Of a stretch of DNA of 64,000 nt, positions 29,714 to 41,497 are shown piece by piece. The DNA comes from Melastoma dodecandrum. Lineage: Eukaryota; Streptophyta; Magnoliopsida; Myrtales; Melastomataceae. A program made the position numbers and the translations under genes. The notes beneath the pieces are model-generated. The model did no database searches. It saw only the letters and a list, made by a program, of their open reading frames with translations, and was not told the DNA's origin. Numbering within the stretch: the stretch's first letter is position 1; each line of letters opens with the position of its first letter. The stretch covers positions 62,001 through 126,000 of the forward strand of contig JARUPY010000325.1 of assembly GCA_029817715.1 (NCBI GenBank), given 5' to 3'.

Positions 29714-31572
29714 TCATAAACCTATCACCATGATGAGTAGAAGCAATTGGGAGAGGTGGGAAGCTATTCGTGATGTTCGATCGTCGTTGCCGCTGGTGGT
29801 TGTGGAATTCGCCGTCGGCTGCATGGCATTTTTCTCTTTCAGGCTGCAGGGAAAAAATACAAGGAAAATCAACGTTTCGGTTAATGACGAAGGAGAACTG
29901 TTGTAAGTTCGTGTAGCTGCTAGTCACCTTCCTGGAAAGATGCAACCTCCATAACCTGCAGAGACGATGAAAAACATGGGGAGGTTACAGACACTTCTCG
30001 GGATTCAAACGAGACAATGCTATAGTTAATGCTAATCGAATGGACATCAAAAAAGCTTACTTGGGTCGGTGGTGGTGATCATAGCAACACCCTGGAAGTT
30101 GCAGGACACGTCTCTCTTCCCTTCCCTCTGGTAATAACTGTCAAACGCAAACGAAGCATGGCTCCTGATATCGTTAGGCTGAAAACAACTCTCCCCCGGC
30201 TGGATCCCTGTACAATTTGCTAGCCCTGGTCCGCAAGCCCAATCCAAAGCCGTCTGTAATGTCTTATCGTCGACACCTTCCATAGCGACACAATATGTCT
30301 GATTGGCTGTATCGCTTGCCAAAAACCCATCAGTTCCAGATATGTGAAGTAAATAAACAGGCGTAAAATTCCCATAAAAGAATCCCCAGTTTGCTTCTGA
30401 TAAGGGCGTCATCCGCATATCCTCATTGAACAGCTCGTATAGGTAAACGCTGGAAGTAACTTCAGGGTGTAGAGGTGTTCCTGTCCTTCCGAAAACATGC
30501 TTAATCAAGTTCGAATTATACTGAACGGCATCGACGACCGTGGCATATGGCTCGTTGGAATCGCCCCTGGAAGGCCACCCGGTTTCCATTACCATAACCC
30601 TTAATATCTGTGAAATTCAAATTCTTCATGGCAAAGTAAGCTGCATCAATCATCACGTCCAACACATTCGTATAGTGAAGCAGAGTGTTGGGATCGACCA
30701 TTTCCTTGGAGGGACTACTCAGTGGCCTCAGAAGCGAGGTCTCGAGAGAAACCACTCCTCGATTCTCCATGAACACATAGTAAGGATACAAGTTCACCAT
30801 CAAAGGCGAGCCGGTCCTTGACAAGAACCCCAGAAGAGGTAATATGACTGAATTCAGGCTCTGATTGAAGAAAGCCTGAGAAGGCGGGAACATATCTAGG
30901 ATCAACGAGGCGGAGTGCGGGGTTGAAACCTTGATTATGGAACTCAAGTTCTGAGCCGCCAAGGCACCGTAAAGGAACTGCATTGCAGGGACCAAGACAG
31001 GCCCCCAAACCGGAACAGTCGTCAGAACCTCGTCCCCAACCGAAATACCTGTAATAACAGTCTCTGGGTAGTAAGCCAAAACATTGTTTTTAACCCAGGC
31101 AACCGCGGTGACATTAGACGTCCCGATAGCAAGCAGCTGGTCGTTCGGTATTCCAACAATGACCCTTATCTTGGAGTGAGCCAATGCCTTGAGGACACCT
31201 GGGTCAGCATCGTACAAACGAACATGGGAGATCTTCTGAAGCTGTAAGAAGGAGACAAGAGCTTCAGGGTAAGGGAAATTAGATAACTCTGTTCCTATGT
31301 TGAATCCAAGGTACGGCTCATCTGCGGAAAAATGGAGGGGATCTGTTAAAACCCAGAAAAGAACTCATCCATTCAGTCGGACCCAGTTCGAATCTGATCA
31401 TCAGGGATCCAAAGATTGAAGCTTTATGAGAATTGGATTGGGGGGGGGGGGGGGGGAGTGTTGATTTCAGGGGTCGGATACCTGGCGAAGCAGGGGAGGC
31501 AAAAGTGAAGAACGAGGTGATGTTGACGATGGAGATGAAGAACAAAAAGTACACGAGTTTCATCTTCATCAT
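29714..31572 (-). CDS. Glucan endo-1,3-beta-glucosidase, GH17 plus X8, GPI-type; one frameshift
   Basis: Cleaves beta-1,3-glucan (callose) at the cell surface. Exons inferred: 31572-31482, 31321-30061, 29955-29928 (28-bp mini-exon), 29843-29714; all GT-AG and in phase, about 502 residues when the one-base break is ignored. A signal peptide comes first (LVYFLFFISIVNITSFF). GH17 follows with VRLYDADPGVL, ISVGDEVLTT (acid/base Glu, with GDE instead of the usual GNE) and METGWPSRGDS (nucleophile Glu). The X8 callose-binding domain runs YCVAMEGVDDKTLQTALDWA to YGGCIFPG. A Ser/Thr-rich stretch and a hydrophobic tail (LLLLIMVIGL) suggest a GPI anchor. At 30598-30600 a CCC run carries one base too many, shifting the frame just before the METGWPS block. 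This is either a true null allele or a homopolymer error. Confidence 0.88.
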
Positions 31573-32580
31573 AAACGGCTGCTTCTGCTGCAGGTGATTG
31601 CATTATTCCCCTAGCTGTCCTTTTTGGGTGGTTGTGGGGCTGAAAGTCCCTCACCCTCCCTTTTTAGGGGTGTGTTGAGTAGAGGAATTTTCCTTTTGTT
31701 TGTCTAATCAAGAAAGAGAGTTTAGCAAAAGTTAACTCCTTTTGCTTTTGGATAAGCTAAATTTTTGTCAGGACAGCAACATGACTCTGACCTTCTTCTG
31801 ATACATAACTTTATTACTGTGCTTTGAAGCATGTGGCCAAACCCAACTGGGTGTAGCCTGCAGATTTAGTACCCTTGAGATTTTAACATTTTTATTGCTT
31901 TCTTAGTACCAACTTCTCTGACCTCACTTGGTTAGAAAAATGGGGATGTTATTACCTTAATTTGGATTACTGAGACCATAATCATTTACTAAATGAAGTA
32001 GGTGGAACTACCACAGAGGTTTGTCTTGACCTCCAGTCATCTGTCTAACTGATGTCAGCTCCTCTTGTGTGAAGGTTACTCCATGCCTGATTCCACAGCA
32101 ACAGGAAGTGATGAGGTTAAGATGCTCTAGTGGATCTGACCAGATGAAAGTGGGAAAGGCAAACGTCGGACTTTGCAGATAAATTGTCTGGGGGGAATTT
32201 CTTCCAAAAATTGAATGGGAAGAGGGTCCATCTCCAATTACCATTGAGGATCTCCCAATCAGTATGGTAATTATGGAACTCCTTGAGCCTCATTTTGAAT
32301 CTGTTACCGGATGACGACGATTCCACATCATCAAAAGTAGGTGCGACATAGATATGGTTTCTCTCAAAGTTCTCGAAATTATTCTGTAAGAATATCACAT
32401 CAAGGCATTAGGCAGACACACAAGAAGAGGGAGCATTGCGGTGATGGCAGAGCCACATGCTTATAAAAGAACAAAGAAATGCATATGCAATCATGGCGCA
32501 CTAAAAAGTTGAGTGGATAATGCAAGAAATCCCAGCCAATTTACAGCTTTCTTCACAAACTAGTGAACAACTTATAGTAT
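31573..32580. other. 5' flank of the glucanase and possible gene remnant
   Basis: 31573-31990 is the upstream region of the glucanase gene, with no clear TATA box seen. At 32390-32010 the minus strand has two overlapping frames with coding-like stretches (NRFKMRLKEFHNYH; GVTFTQEELTSVRQM), the second ending in TAG. They could be a remnant of an unidentified gene. I could not join them into exons or name a family. Confidence 0.3.
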
Positions 32581-32582
32581 GT

Positions 32583-32763
32583 GGAGTCGTCTTCGGTTGT
32601 CGCAAGCAGGATGAGGCTGGTAATTAGTACCCTTGAGGTTAGCGTTTCTCCCTCGTTGCTGTCTGTGCATAACTGATATATCGAAATTTGTTCCAGTGTT
32701 TCTCGCGAAAGTAACATGCTTTAACCGATCGTGCAGGTGGTGAGTCCGCAATGGTCGAGAATC
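32583..32763 (+). pseudogene. Decayed copy of the last exons of the 28-kb gene
   Basis: The stretch matches 29065-29237 over exon 5 (VVASRMRLV, then frame-changed), the last intron and exon 6. Shared words include GTCGCAAGCAGGATGAGGCT, AACTGATATATCGAAAT and TTTAACCGATC. Substitutions and small indels are spread over intron and exon alike, so it is a DNA-level duplication rather than a processed copy. The stop equivalent is lost. It has no upstream exons. Confidence 0.85.
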
Positions 32764-32839
32764 ACGCGTGCGTTGGTAGGTTGGATTTGATGTGCCTCCT
32801 GTGTTCCTCCATCTGACTTTCATATGCAATTCAGGCAAT

Positions 32840-34191
32840 CATTTAGAGTTTAATATTTACGAAAATCTTATAATATAAATTGATATTATAAAAAGAAATT
32901 ACTTTGTGATGAAATATATAAAAAAAATCATATGTTACTCTAGAATGTAAATATTTATGATATTTTTTAGAAAAGAATTTAAAAAGATGTTTTCAAGAGG
33001 GAGATTGAAGAGAAAAGATTGAATTCATTAAAATAAAAATAATAATTAACTGATTGCACAAATGCAGCAGTATCCTCACTTCTTCACAAGTACTGATGCG
33101 AATGAATGCTTTCAAAGTTTATTTTATCTCGTTTTTTTTCTTAACTGAAATAATACATTGCATACAGAATATTGATTGTTATGAAGTGATATACGGGCAA
33201 CAAACCACAGTGGAAAAGTTCAAAGAATTTTGACAGAGAGACTTGGATGACTTATCTGAAAACCTATAAAATTAATGAATTCCAAGCATAAAAAATCACT
33301 CTATTTTCAATGACATAAATTCTCTGATTTAATTTATAATTCATTATAAATATAAGTTTTATAAATTCTCTGAGGCTTCAATTTTTCAATTAATTTTTTT
33401 AAGAAAATATTCCTGAAAAGACATTTATTTAATTTTTATCTCATCAAATATTTTGATAGAATAAGAGCTAAATAAAAGGTCGAAGGTGAATTATTTTTAT
33501 TTTAAGGACAAGAATTCAGTTAAAATTCCATTCGTTTGACAACATAAGCTAAATGAAAAACCATTTGTTTTCTTGAGAAAAAAAATTGAGTTCGGTTAAA
33601 GTTTTATATGTTTCATTATTAAGTTAAAAAGCATTAAAATCTGTATTTTATTTGGTAAAATTATTTTAAAAAAGAAAATCTTAAAATAACTAAATTTTTA
33701 TGATAAAAAGAACTATTCTGATCTTGAGTAAATTAAGTAAACTTTAGTTCCAACAAATTAAATCGAAATACTAAAATTCTAAAATAAATAAAGGTAAATA
33801 GAATGCAATAAAAATATTATAACAATGCATCACATGAATTAATAAAATAAAAGTTCACTTAAATATTTTTATGTAATTAATATAAGTAAATAATCGGATT
33901 GGAGACAAATACATTTTCATGATCGAACGGAGGTTTAACATGCTAGAAATTTAATTAACAACACAAATAACAACAAGAATTTTGCTGATTCAAATTATTG
34001 GGACTTTTTTTCTTTAAATATAATAATTGAAAAAGAAAAATGCATCTTCTCACCAGAAAACACAAATCAACATAGGCATCCCCGCTATTGACATGGTAAT
34101 TGATGTTAGAAAGACTTCTTTTTCTTTCCTCTATGCTCCGCTAAAAATGGAAAGATGTTTGAGTTGGTTGAAATTCTCCCAAAAGTAGTTT
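32840..34191. other. AT-rich spacer, no gene
   Basis: Very AT-rich, many short A and T runs, no frame with coding character on either strand. I see no element ends. The last 200 bases are the upstream flank of the next gene. Confidence 0.7.
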
Positions 34192-34391
34192 TTTGTATGA
34201 GACGCACAACATCATCATCAATTCATCATTCATACTATCTTTGGGGTACAAGATCTCCTCCTCCGGAGTTTGTCCCCCAATAAAACATTTTCAATCCTTA
34301 TTCCATTCACTGCCTCGTTTATTTTCCCATGTTTCTTGTCTGAATTTTGGTATTTCGATCTGGGGAGTTGTAGGAGAAGAGGTGGGAAAAG

Positions 34392-34628
34392 ATGACGGGA
34401 GAAGCGCTGAGCTGGGCGGATCAATGGGGGCCTGGAGGGATCGGGGCCGGTGATGACGACTACTCGAGGACGGGAGAGGTCGGACACAACAGGAAGAATA
34501 AGTCCAAGGTGGCGTTCGAGAAGGCGAAGGCAGCTGCTTCGTCCGGTGCCCAGAAGATCAAGCTGGGAACCTCCAGCAGCTTCAAGTGGATCAAGGATCA
34601 ATGTCAGAAGAAAGGATCATCCAAATGA
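34392..34628 (+). CDS. Small conserved plant protein, 78 aa, unknown function
   Basis: A single-exon frame. The N-terminus is SWADQWGPGGIG followed by an acidic DDDYS patch. The middle and C-terminus are Lys/Ala-rich (NKSKVAFEKAKAAASSG), ending FKWIKDQCQKK. Short plant proteins with SWADQWG and a basic KWIK end are, to my recollection, widespread and without assigned function. No signal peptide or membrane segment is seen. The ATG is the first in a clean leader and the stop is followed by an AT-rich 3' region. The role is unknown. Confidence 0.7.
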   Translation: MTGEALSWADQWGPGGIGAGDDDYSRTGEVGHNRKNKSKVAFEKAKAAASSGAQKIKLGTSSSFKWIKDQCQKKGSSK

Positions 34629-35057
34629 ACATCATTTTTTGCTTTCCTTCATAGAAAGCTGAAAGAACACCATATCGTTTGTCTACGTTCCCTCTGTTAT
34701 GGCACCAAAGCTTCTTCCGATAACGAATATAAATTCCCCACCTTTATTGTGAATCATGTCTATCAATGGTGGACGTCTGGGACCTTCTTCACCCACAGAA
34801 TCCTATTACATAAAGGGAGATTGATGTGCACCGGTTACGAAGAGGTTTCGAATTAGGAAGTGTGTTCTAATGATCTGTGCAAACAAACATACGTCCATTA
34901 CCATTAGCTGCATACATTCAATGAATCAACTCGATGGTGACCAGAAGGGGAAAAGTTGGAATCGTTTCGCAGAAATGCTGAGGGGATCTGATTGAAAGCA
35001 TGCAAGGATATCTACACCCATCATGATTCATGCTCACGGTCGCTAGGCTAAAAGACA

Positions 35058-36163
35058 TTATCCGAAGGAGTTCTCTCCGCTGTAAGTCATGTAAAGAAAT
35101 CCATCCTCATCCTTGTTTTCCTCATATATTGCAGACATCAAGGCACCTGAAACATAGAAGAGGATGATGAATATGGCATTTACTCGTTTCCAAACTATTA
35201 ACAGCAACTGTCGCGCACCAGTTGGGGGTAAGCTGTTCTTGACGAATATGAACATAGCCTTCTCAGGACTTAACTTCAGCCTCTTGCGGACGACATAAAC
35301 TAGCTGCCCTACAGTTATATCGGCGGGGACAAGGTACCTACACTTTCCAGGAAACACAAATCAAAATTCACAAAACCAGGGGCAGAAACATGACCTAAAC
35401 ACGTAAGTGGATGTTCCTGAAAGTAAAGAGGGACTCCGGACTTTCTCTTATCAATGTCCGAGATGTCACTTCTATCGGCCTTCTCCACGATCACCTGCAT
35501 CACACAACCAAGAGGAATGAAACGGAGTTGCTGGGCCATATGACTTTGCGTTTTCGACAAGTTTGTAGAAGGGAGTTGCATTTCCTACCGGTATTCTGTC
35601 GGGATATTTCTCTCTGATACGGGCAGCTTCAGTGTGTCGCTTCTCTGCATACCAGGAAATTATGGAGGACAATGTGTAAAGGTCTGGGTTGGTACTTACA
35701 TGGATAAGAAAGAACGCAGTCCACTAGATTTGCAAAGGCATCTCTCGAATCATCACGGAAATATCAACGCCTAAGTTGGAACTAGCGACAAACAAGAGGT
35801 ATACCATGTATTCTATTGTTTGCATGAGGAAGATCAAAATCAGTTCAAGCATCTTGGATTAAACCCACAAAGTTTCATCCCAGGATTTTAAGAGTCAATG
35901 ACAAGCATCTGATATCAATCAATCATCCCTGATACAAACAGATGGCATGGGATCATCCAGGACTAAACCCAGACCTCAATCATCATCATCTGCAAGAAAC
36001 TAAACAACCAATGATGGAAAACCAGCAGGAAAGTCAGCAAATTCGCATCCCAAAATCACCAACACTAACGCATCAAAACCCAGTTCCAGAAACGAAACTA
36101 CAGGAACAGCAACAAAATCAACAAACCAAAAGCGTGCAGAATCTTGAAGTCACTCTTCGACAT
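35058..36163 (-). CDS. ATG8: Autophagy-related ubiquitin-like protein ATG8
   Basis: Conjugated to phosphatidylethanolamine on the growing autophagosome and binds cargo receptors. Five exons recovered: 36163-36127, 35644-35589, 35494-35442, 35337-35219, 35146-35058; all GT-AG, phases agree, 117 residues. The first exon is only 37 bp ([12 protein letters not shown]). Signature blocks follow: [36 protein letters not shown] and [20 protein letters not shown], then [11 protein letters not shown]. The stop follows directly on Gly117, so the C-terminal glycine is already exposed. Most members of this clade end a few residues later and need ATG4 cleavage. The body is clade I, unlike the shorter ATG8h/i type. 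A 5' UTR intron is suggested at 36352-36208. The upstream part to 36900 is promoter, with no TATA box that I am sure of. Confidence 0.95.
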
Positions 36164-36918
36164 CTCAAGAACCCGGAAAAATCGCCCCGAAACAACTTCA
36201 CCAATCTCTGCAGATGACAAACCCAGGAATCAAAATTCCCGAGAAATGAAAAAAGATCGCAACTTTATAGCATCAAATCAATTACCCTCAAATGGGTAGC
36301 ACCCAAAATTCCAAAAATAAGTGGAAAATCAATAAAAGGAAACAGCACCTACCCGACAAGAAAAACAGGGGAAGTTCCTCTGTATCAGCAGCAGGGGGAG
36401 AGGAAGAAGAAGACAGACAACAATCACAAAGACACCCAAATAAAATAAAACGAGAGATTAAATTACATTACATTAAATTAAAAATTTTTTATGTGATGAT
36501 AAGATCGAATTGTACAGAAAGTTAATAATACCAATAATTTGTAATTGGTAGGAGAAGAAGAATGATTAGGACTGTTTGACAGTGATATTGCCGGACAGGA
36601 ACAAAAATCAGTCTCTGTTTTTTTTTAATGTTTAAAGTTTAATTTACACATCATGATAGAAAATACTTAGCCAATCATTAAATATGAGGGTTTGAGAAAG
36701 AGGGTTTGCACCTTTCCTTTGCCTTAGAGTTTGGAAACTTGTCGACCATTTTAGGGTAAGAAGTCAATTCATGTTTTTTTTGGGTTGTGACTATTAATTA
36801 TAAAAAACCTCAATTAAGATTGCAAAGTTACTGCCATTTCTTCTTTGGTGGGCCGAGGATCAGCTTCTTTGGTAATAGTTGTTGTCGGATCTTACCATAA
36901 GCCAAATTTTATAATCTT

Positions 36919-37109
36919 TTACCATAAATAACAGCAGCAAGGCAACGAAATGTTTTGGCCGACGTGGATCCACGCAGTCACTATGCATATTGTACAATTG
37001 CCGGAAAGCTTTTCCTCGTAGGAGGGAGGGAGGGAGGGAGTTCGACTGACATTTACAAAGATCTGTCCCGAACCATCATTTTGGTCCCTGAAAGCATCAC
37101 TACTCGACC
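36919..37109 (-). other. 3' flank of the truncated nuclear gene
   Basis: Downstream of the stop at 37110-37112. It includes a (GGGA)n run near 37020-37040. The frame in it has no coding character. Confidence 0.5.
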
Positions 37110-39751
37110 TCATTCATGACTCAAAGCACCATAGGAACTATAACTATAGACAAATATATCAATCCGTCGAGGTACCTCTGGCCGGAAAATTGCTATTCTC
37201 AACTGCCTTAACCGAATTAGAACTTGAGTTCTTCCCACAGGATCGCTTCCGCGGTCCCACAGAAAAACCTTGGTCCAGGTCCCCTCCGGTTTTGTGCAGC
37301 CTTTCAACTGATTATGCAGCACGGCAGCATCACATTTGGAGTTCGGTCTCGTCCTTTTCCTGGGTCTACTTGAGAGAGGAGCGACACAGCCTTCTTCCGA
37401 GTTTTCATTGCAAATCGTTTTGGACCCCTGTTCAGACTCCAGATTTGATAGTCTACCGCCAGCACAGGGATCCAAACTTAACCAAGATTTACTGGTTACA
37501 TCCTTTTCTTCACCAGTCAGACCTAGCTTTACGATAGGAAGGGTTCCCTTATCATGCTTGTCAACATGACAGTTACCTCATGCTCGTGACCATTGTTTGC
37601 TGCAGTGAAGGGGTTTCCTGACTCCGGATGTTGGACTGGCTGGAACAATCAGAAACTATGTGAGTAAATTCATATATAGCAAAAACAGGTGGAAAGCACA
37701 CATGTTCTAACTTCATGAGCATATTCACCATGATTTCTGATACACTTGAGCAATCCAAAGTCCGAGTCAGATCAAATAACTAAGCCACAGCAAATCGAAT
37801 AGTCATTTTGATTGACACGTTGCTTTTGATAAGAATTCAAGGACGAAGTGAAGACCCCGATCACTCAAATCTCAAAATTTGTGACAAGGTACCTATCTCG
37901 AATTTAAATTCATAAAAAGAGTATGAGTTGTTTCACCTGATTAGGCATGTTTGCAGCAAGTTCTGCATCTGATTCCTCCTCTCCATCGGAATCCGCCATT
38001 TCCTCACACTCAAACTCAACATTCTCCTCGATATCTTCCTCAGAATCACTTAACTCTTCCTGCTCCATCACAATGCCTCCTGGATTAGACTGGTCCCCAA
38101 CAATGTCCACATCATCAGTATGGGTGCCAACGGTGCCTGGTGGGTTGAAGCTGATCAAGGCGAAATTTTCAGGCTCATCACAGGAGGGATCTCTCCTTTC
38201 TTGAGGATCTACAGGTGTTCTATCGCCCACGTACCAGTTCCTTTTATGCGTATCCTCAACACTTCTCTCTGCAGTCCTTCTAGGGGTGATAGAGTTTAGG
38301 TGGATGCTCAGATCAATTTCACTAGATTTGTCACCATGATTAGAAGGGTTCGCAAGAGCAGGCAATGAGCTGCCAGCAGCCTGCTTTCTAGCTTGGGGAA
38401 CTCCCAGACGAGCAGACAACTCAGTCCGTGGCTGTTTGTGAATCATCTCTGTACTCGCGCTGTCAGTCCTCTCAAGGAGTGGGTGAAAATCAATGCCATC
38501 TGGGTGAGAAGATGAGCCACCAGGCCTTGGAGAGTTGTAGAAACGAGCCATAATTTGGTTCCTCTGGGGCGAATTGTGAAAGAGACTCAGATTTAGTTGT
38601 GGTGGGCTTGGAGAGAAGAAATTTAAAGGAGTGGAAGCCAAGCTGCCACTGTTTCCCATGTAATAAGGCAGCTGATGATGCTCAGGAGCTGGGAACAGCA
38701 ACGGATGCATTGGAATACCCGTGCAGCTATCCCTCTTTCCTGTAGAGAGAGCTCTTTTCAGGGTTGACCGCCGGTTCTTCAGATTCCAAACATGCGCCAT
38801 CTTCATCCATGCTTGAGTAGTTGTTAGTATTTCTAACGTGCCCTATCTCAGGGCCTTCCACTTGCAACGATCTATGAGATGAAGTTTTAAATACACTTTG
38901 ATCCACACGGGCTTCTGCAGTGGGGAGAGTGAAACCGGCTCTACTATGATGATAAGCTGATGCAGAGATAACACGAACGTTCCAAGGAGGCAGGTTTGGA
39001 GCTAGTTTCGCTAAACGCGCACTTTCAACGTGACATCCTTTGCGTGGCCGCTTGGACAACGGAGGGATGGAGGTCCTCCCAATTCTGCACATAAACGGAT
39101 CAACGACAGAGCTAGATGCGCAGCTCCCTTGAGGATGAGAATCAGCCTTAGCTTGCACGTAACTTGATGCAAATGGCAACCCCATTTGCATCCCCGGCTT
39201 GATTTTGTCCCTCCCCATAAATATGTTGAATTGACTTTCCATCCACGTCATTTGTTCCCTGAAAGAATAAATAATCAGCTGGGTCGGCTTTCCAGAAGGA
39301 AGAATAGGGGGTTTACGAGAATAAAACCTGAGAGAGTGCATCTGGTGTCCAATTTGCAAGAAATGCTTCGTTTACAAATGCTTCATCTGGGTCATCAACA
39401 CAATCATCGCCACTGCTGTGTTCCCCGCAGGCATTGTCGTCCTGATAATACAGCAGTTGGAGTTGATAATAAGTCAAAACAATCTCTTTTGAGGGAAAGG
39501 AAACGCCAAGGGCATGACGTGTGTTGGTAGAAAGTAGTGCATACCTCCTCCGATGCATTTCGCTTAGCACCCTGCATTGCTGCTTGCCTTCTTCTTTCGG
39601 CCTCATATTTACACCTCTTCTGCTTTTTAGATGGGTCTACTTTGTAGGACTTTTGGATACCCATGGCGATTCTCCATTGTCGAGGTAGTAAAGATGGATC
39701 TCTATGTGGAACGACATATTTCCATACTGACGTCCAGTCAAGTTTATAAAT
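37110..39751 (-). pseudogene. 5'-truncated gene for a large nuclear protein (SANT/homeodomain-like family, tentative)
   Basis: Only the C-terminal exons are here. Exon starting 39751 encodes LDWTSVWKYVVPHRDPSLLPRQW, split as LDWTSVWKYVVP and SLLPRQWRIAMG, then Lys/Arg-rich KKQKRCKYEAERRRQA. The next (39441-39328) is acidic, DDCVDDPDEAFVNEAFLA. A long exon from about 39270 to 37935 includes MHPLLFPAPE, FHPLLERTDS, EIDLSIHL and an acidic EELSDSEEDIEENVEFE run. Two more exons end at 37110. The order resembles C-terminal halves of plant homeodomain-like/SANT nuclear proteins, but I cannot name the gene. The exon 2 to 3 join is out of phase, and a GGG run at 38731-38733 has one base too many. No N-terminal exons exist between 39760 and the S40 gene, so the copy is broken. 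Confidence 0.5.
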
Positions 39752-39759
39752 CTTTTGTT

Positions 39760-40315
39760 TTCTAATAACAAACAAGTTTTCTTGTTTTCATAGAAAACGG
39801 AAACATGAAACGAGACTTGTTTCCTCCTGCCAAACACGCCTTAAAAGTTCACTTTCAATATGAATTTATTATCTTAATATTCGTCCCAACAGTGGTCAAA
39901 CATTGATTATCCAACACGCATTTTTAATACATTGCTGGATTTTCCCAAAGGCATTCATGAATACCCAACTATTGTTGGCTATCAATGATTTGCTAACAGC
40001 CAAACTAAGATCAACATGATATCTTTTCGGGAGCGTTGAATATGATATTCACTTTTATTGCAAAACCATCGAAGTGATAAACGGAGTGGTTTGATTTTAA
40101 AACGAAGCACGTGTTCGACAATAAGATCCGGAATCACTGGTTCCCAACGCTGGTTGCCGGAATTACGGCAATGCAGTTGAGTCGCAAGCTGACACAAATA
40201 CACCATGACAAAACGGAAAACCTCCATCGTCTTCTAGCAATATCAATTAAAGCCAGGCCAGGGCTAGAAACTACCAAAGCAGTTTGGATTCGCAAATCAG
40301 TACCAGCTCCTCGAT
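39760..40315. other. Spacer, no gene
   Basis: No supported frame. It ends in sequence that does not continue the truncated gene to its left. Words like CAAACACGCC recur at 39833 and 40558, hinting at a small insertion between them, without clear ends. Confidence 0.4.
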
Positions 40316-40507
40316 TCAGGGGACGCGGTATCTCCTCTTCTTACACTTGGAGCAATGAACGATCCGCTCCTTGTCGCTCCTCATCCTCTCATGGTGCATC
40401 CTACACAGCTCCCGGCGCCACTGCTCTAATACCAAAACCGACCACATCACCAACAGACAAACCATAACAATAAGCCCACCAAACACCACAAACCTCGGCA
40501 TCGTCCT
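40316..40507 (-). CDS. Possible small single-span membrane protein
   Basis: On the minus strand a frame runs MPRFVVFGGLIVMVCLLVMW into WRRELCRMHH and ends CSKCKKRRYRVP. It has one strong hydrophobic span flanked by basic residues and a C-x2-C near the end. The ATG used lies inside a longer stop-to-stop frame that opens at 40567, so an upstream exon could be missing. It might be a tail-anchored or type II protein or a chance frame. I do not recognise a family. Confidence 0.35.
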   Translation of the reverse strand, partial: RTMPRFVVFGGLIVMVCLLVMWSVLVLEQWRRELCRMHHERMRSDKERIVHCSKCKKRRYRVP

Positions 40508-41497
40508 CAGCCTTCTTCCATATCCTCCATGAGCACCGATACTCTTTTCATTCAACCAAACACGCCGTTAGAACACGTGAAACTAATTTTTTGAGATGGG
40601 CCGACAGTGCTTGACTCGGCCCAAATCGAAGCCCATAAAAGTGGCCGGATGGGGTGGTTCTTGACGTCGTGGTATACTTCGGTGTTGTTTTCACCATATG
40701 TTCATATGCCTTAACATATATCTCCGAGGAGAGGTGGCGAAGGTACACCGAGCACCGAGTTCTTGACGGTTGTCGGCCGCGGCATCAGGACTGAAAGGAA
40801 CCATGTTGGGATGACGTCGGGTAGTTCATATCTAGTTTTTGTGTGTGGATGAATAGTGACCGTTGAATACGCAATCTGACCCTAATCTCTCACCGTTGAA
40901 GTAATATATGAAACTGTTCCATTTCATTAAAAGCATTGTCTCATGGCACCAAACATGCCTTATATTGTAAGAATATTGTCATTGTGGAGACAAATTGGAG
41001 GTCTCTTTCAGCCAAAAAGCCCCCCCCCCCCCATTTAATAATAATAAATAAAAAATACCATCAAATTAGTAGTCCCCACCAATCCCAAATTCCCAATTAC
41101 TATTCTTTGGAATTTTACCCCCAATTCACATAATCAGTTACATCATACCTTTGTCAAACTTATTGTTTTGGCTTTTACCCAAATTCCAAGTTTACTTAGA
41201 GTGAGTAAAAATAAACACGGTATTAATTTAATATATTTTTTATGATAAGGAAAGTAAATTATTTTAATAATTTTTCTAGAACAACATAACCCACCATTAC
41301 AAATAGTTTCAGTTTTAGTACATGGAATTTTAAATGATGCCCATGAACTTACAAACACAGAATCATGGCCAGGGCTAGATGGTTCAGGCAGCCTTGCTCC
41401 GCCGTAATTGGCCGGTCGAATCATCGTCCCTGTTCGTCGGTTGATGCCATCTGATCGAATCACTTCCGAGAGACTTATGCGGGAATCGCGGTGATTT

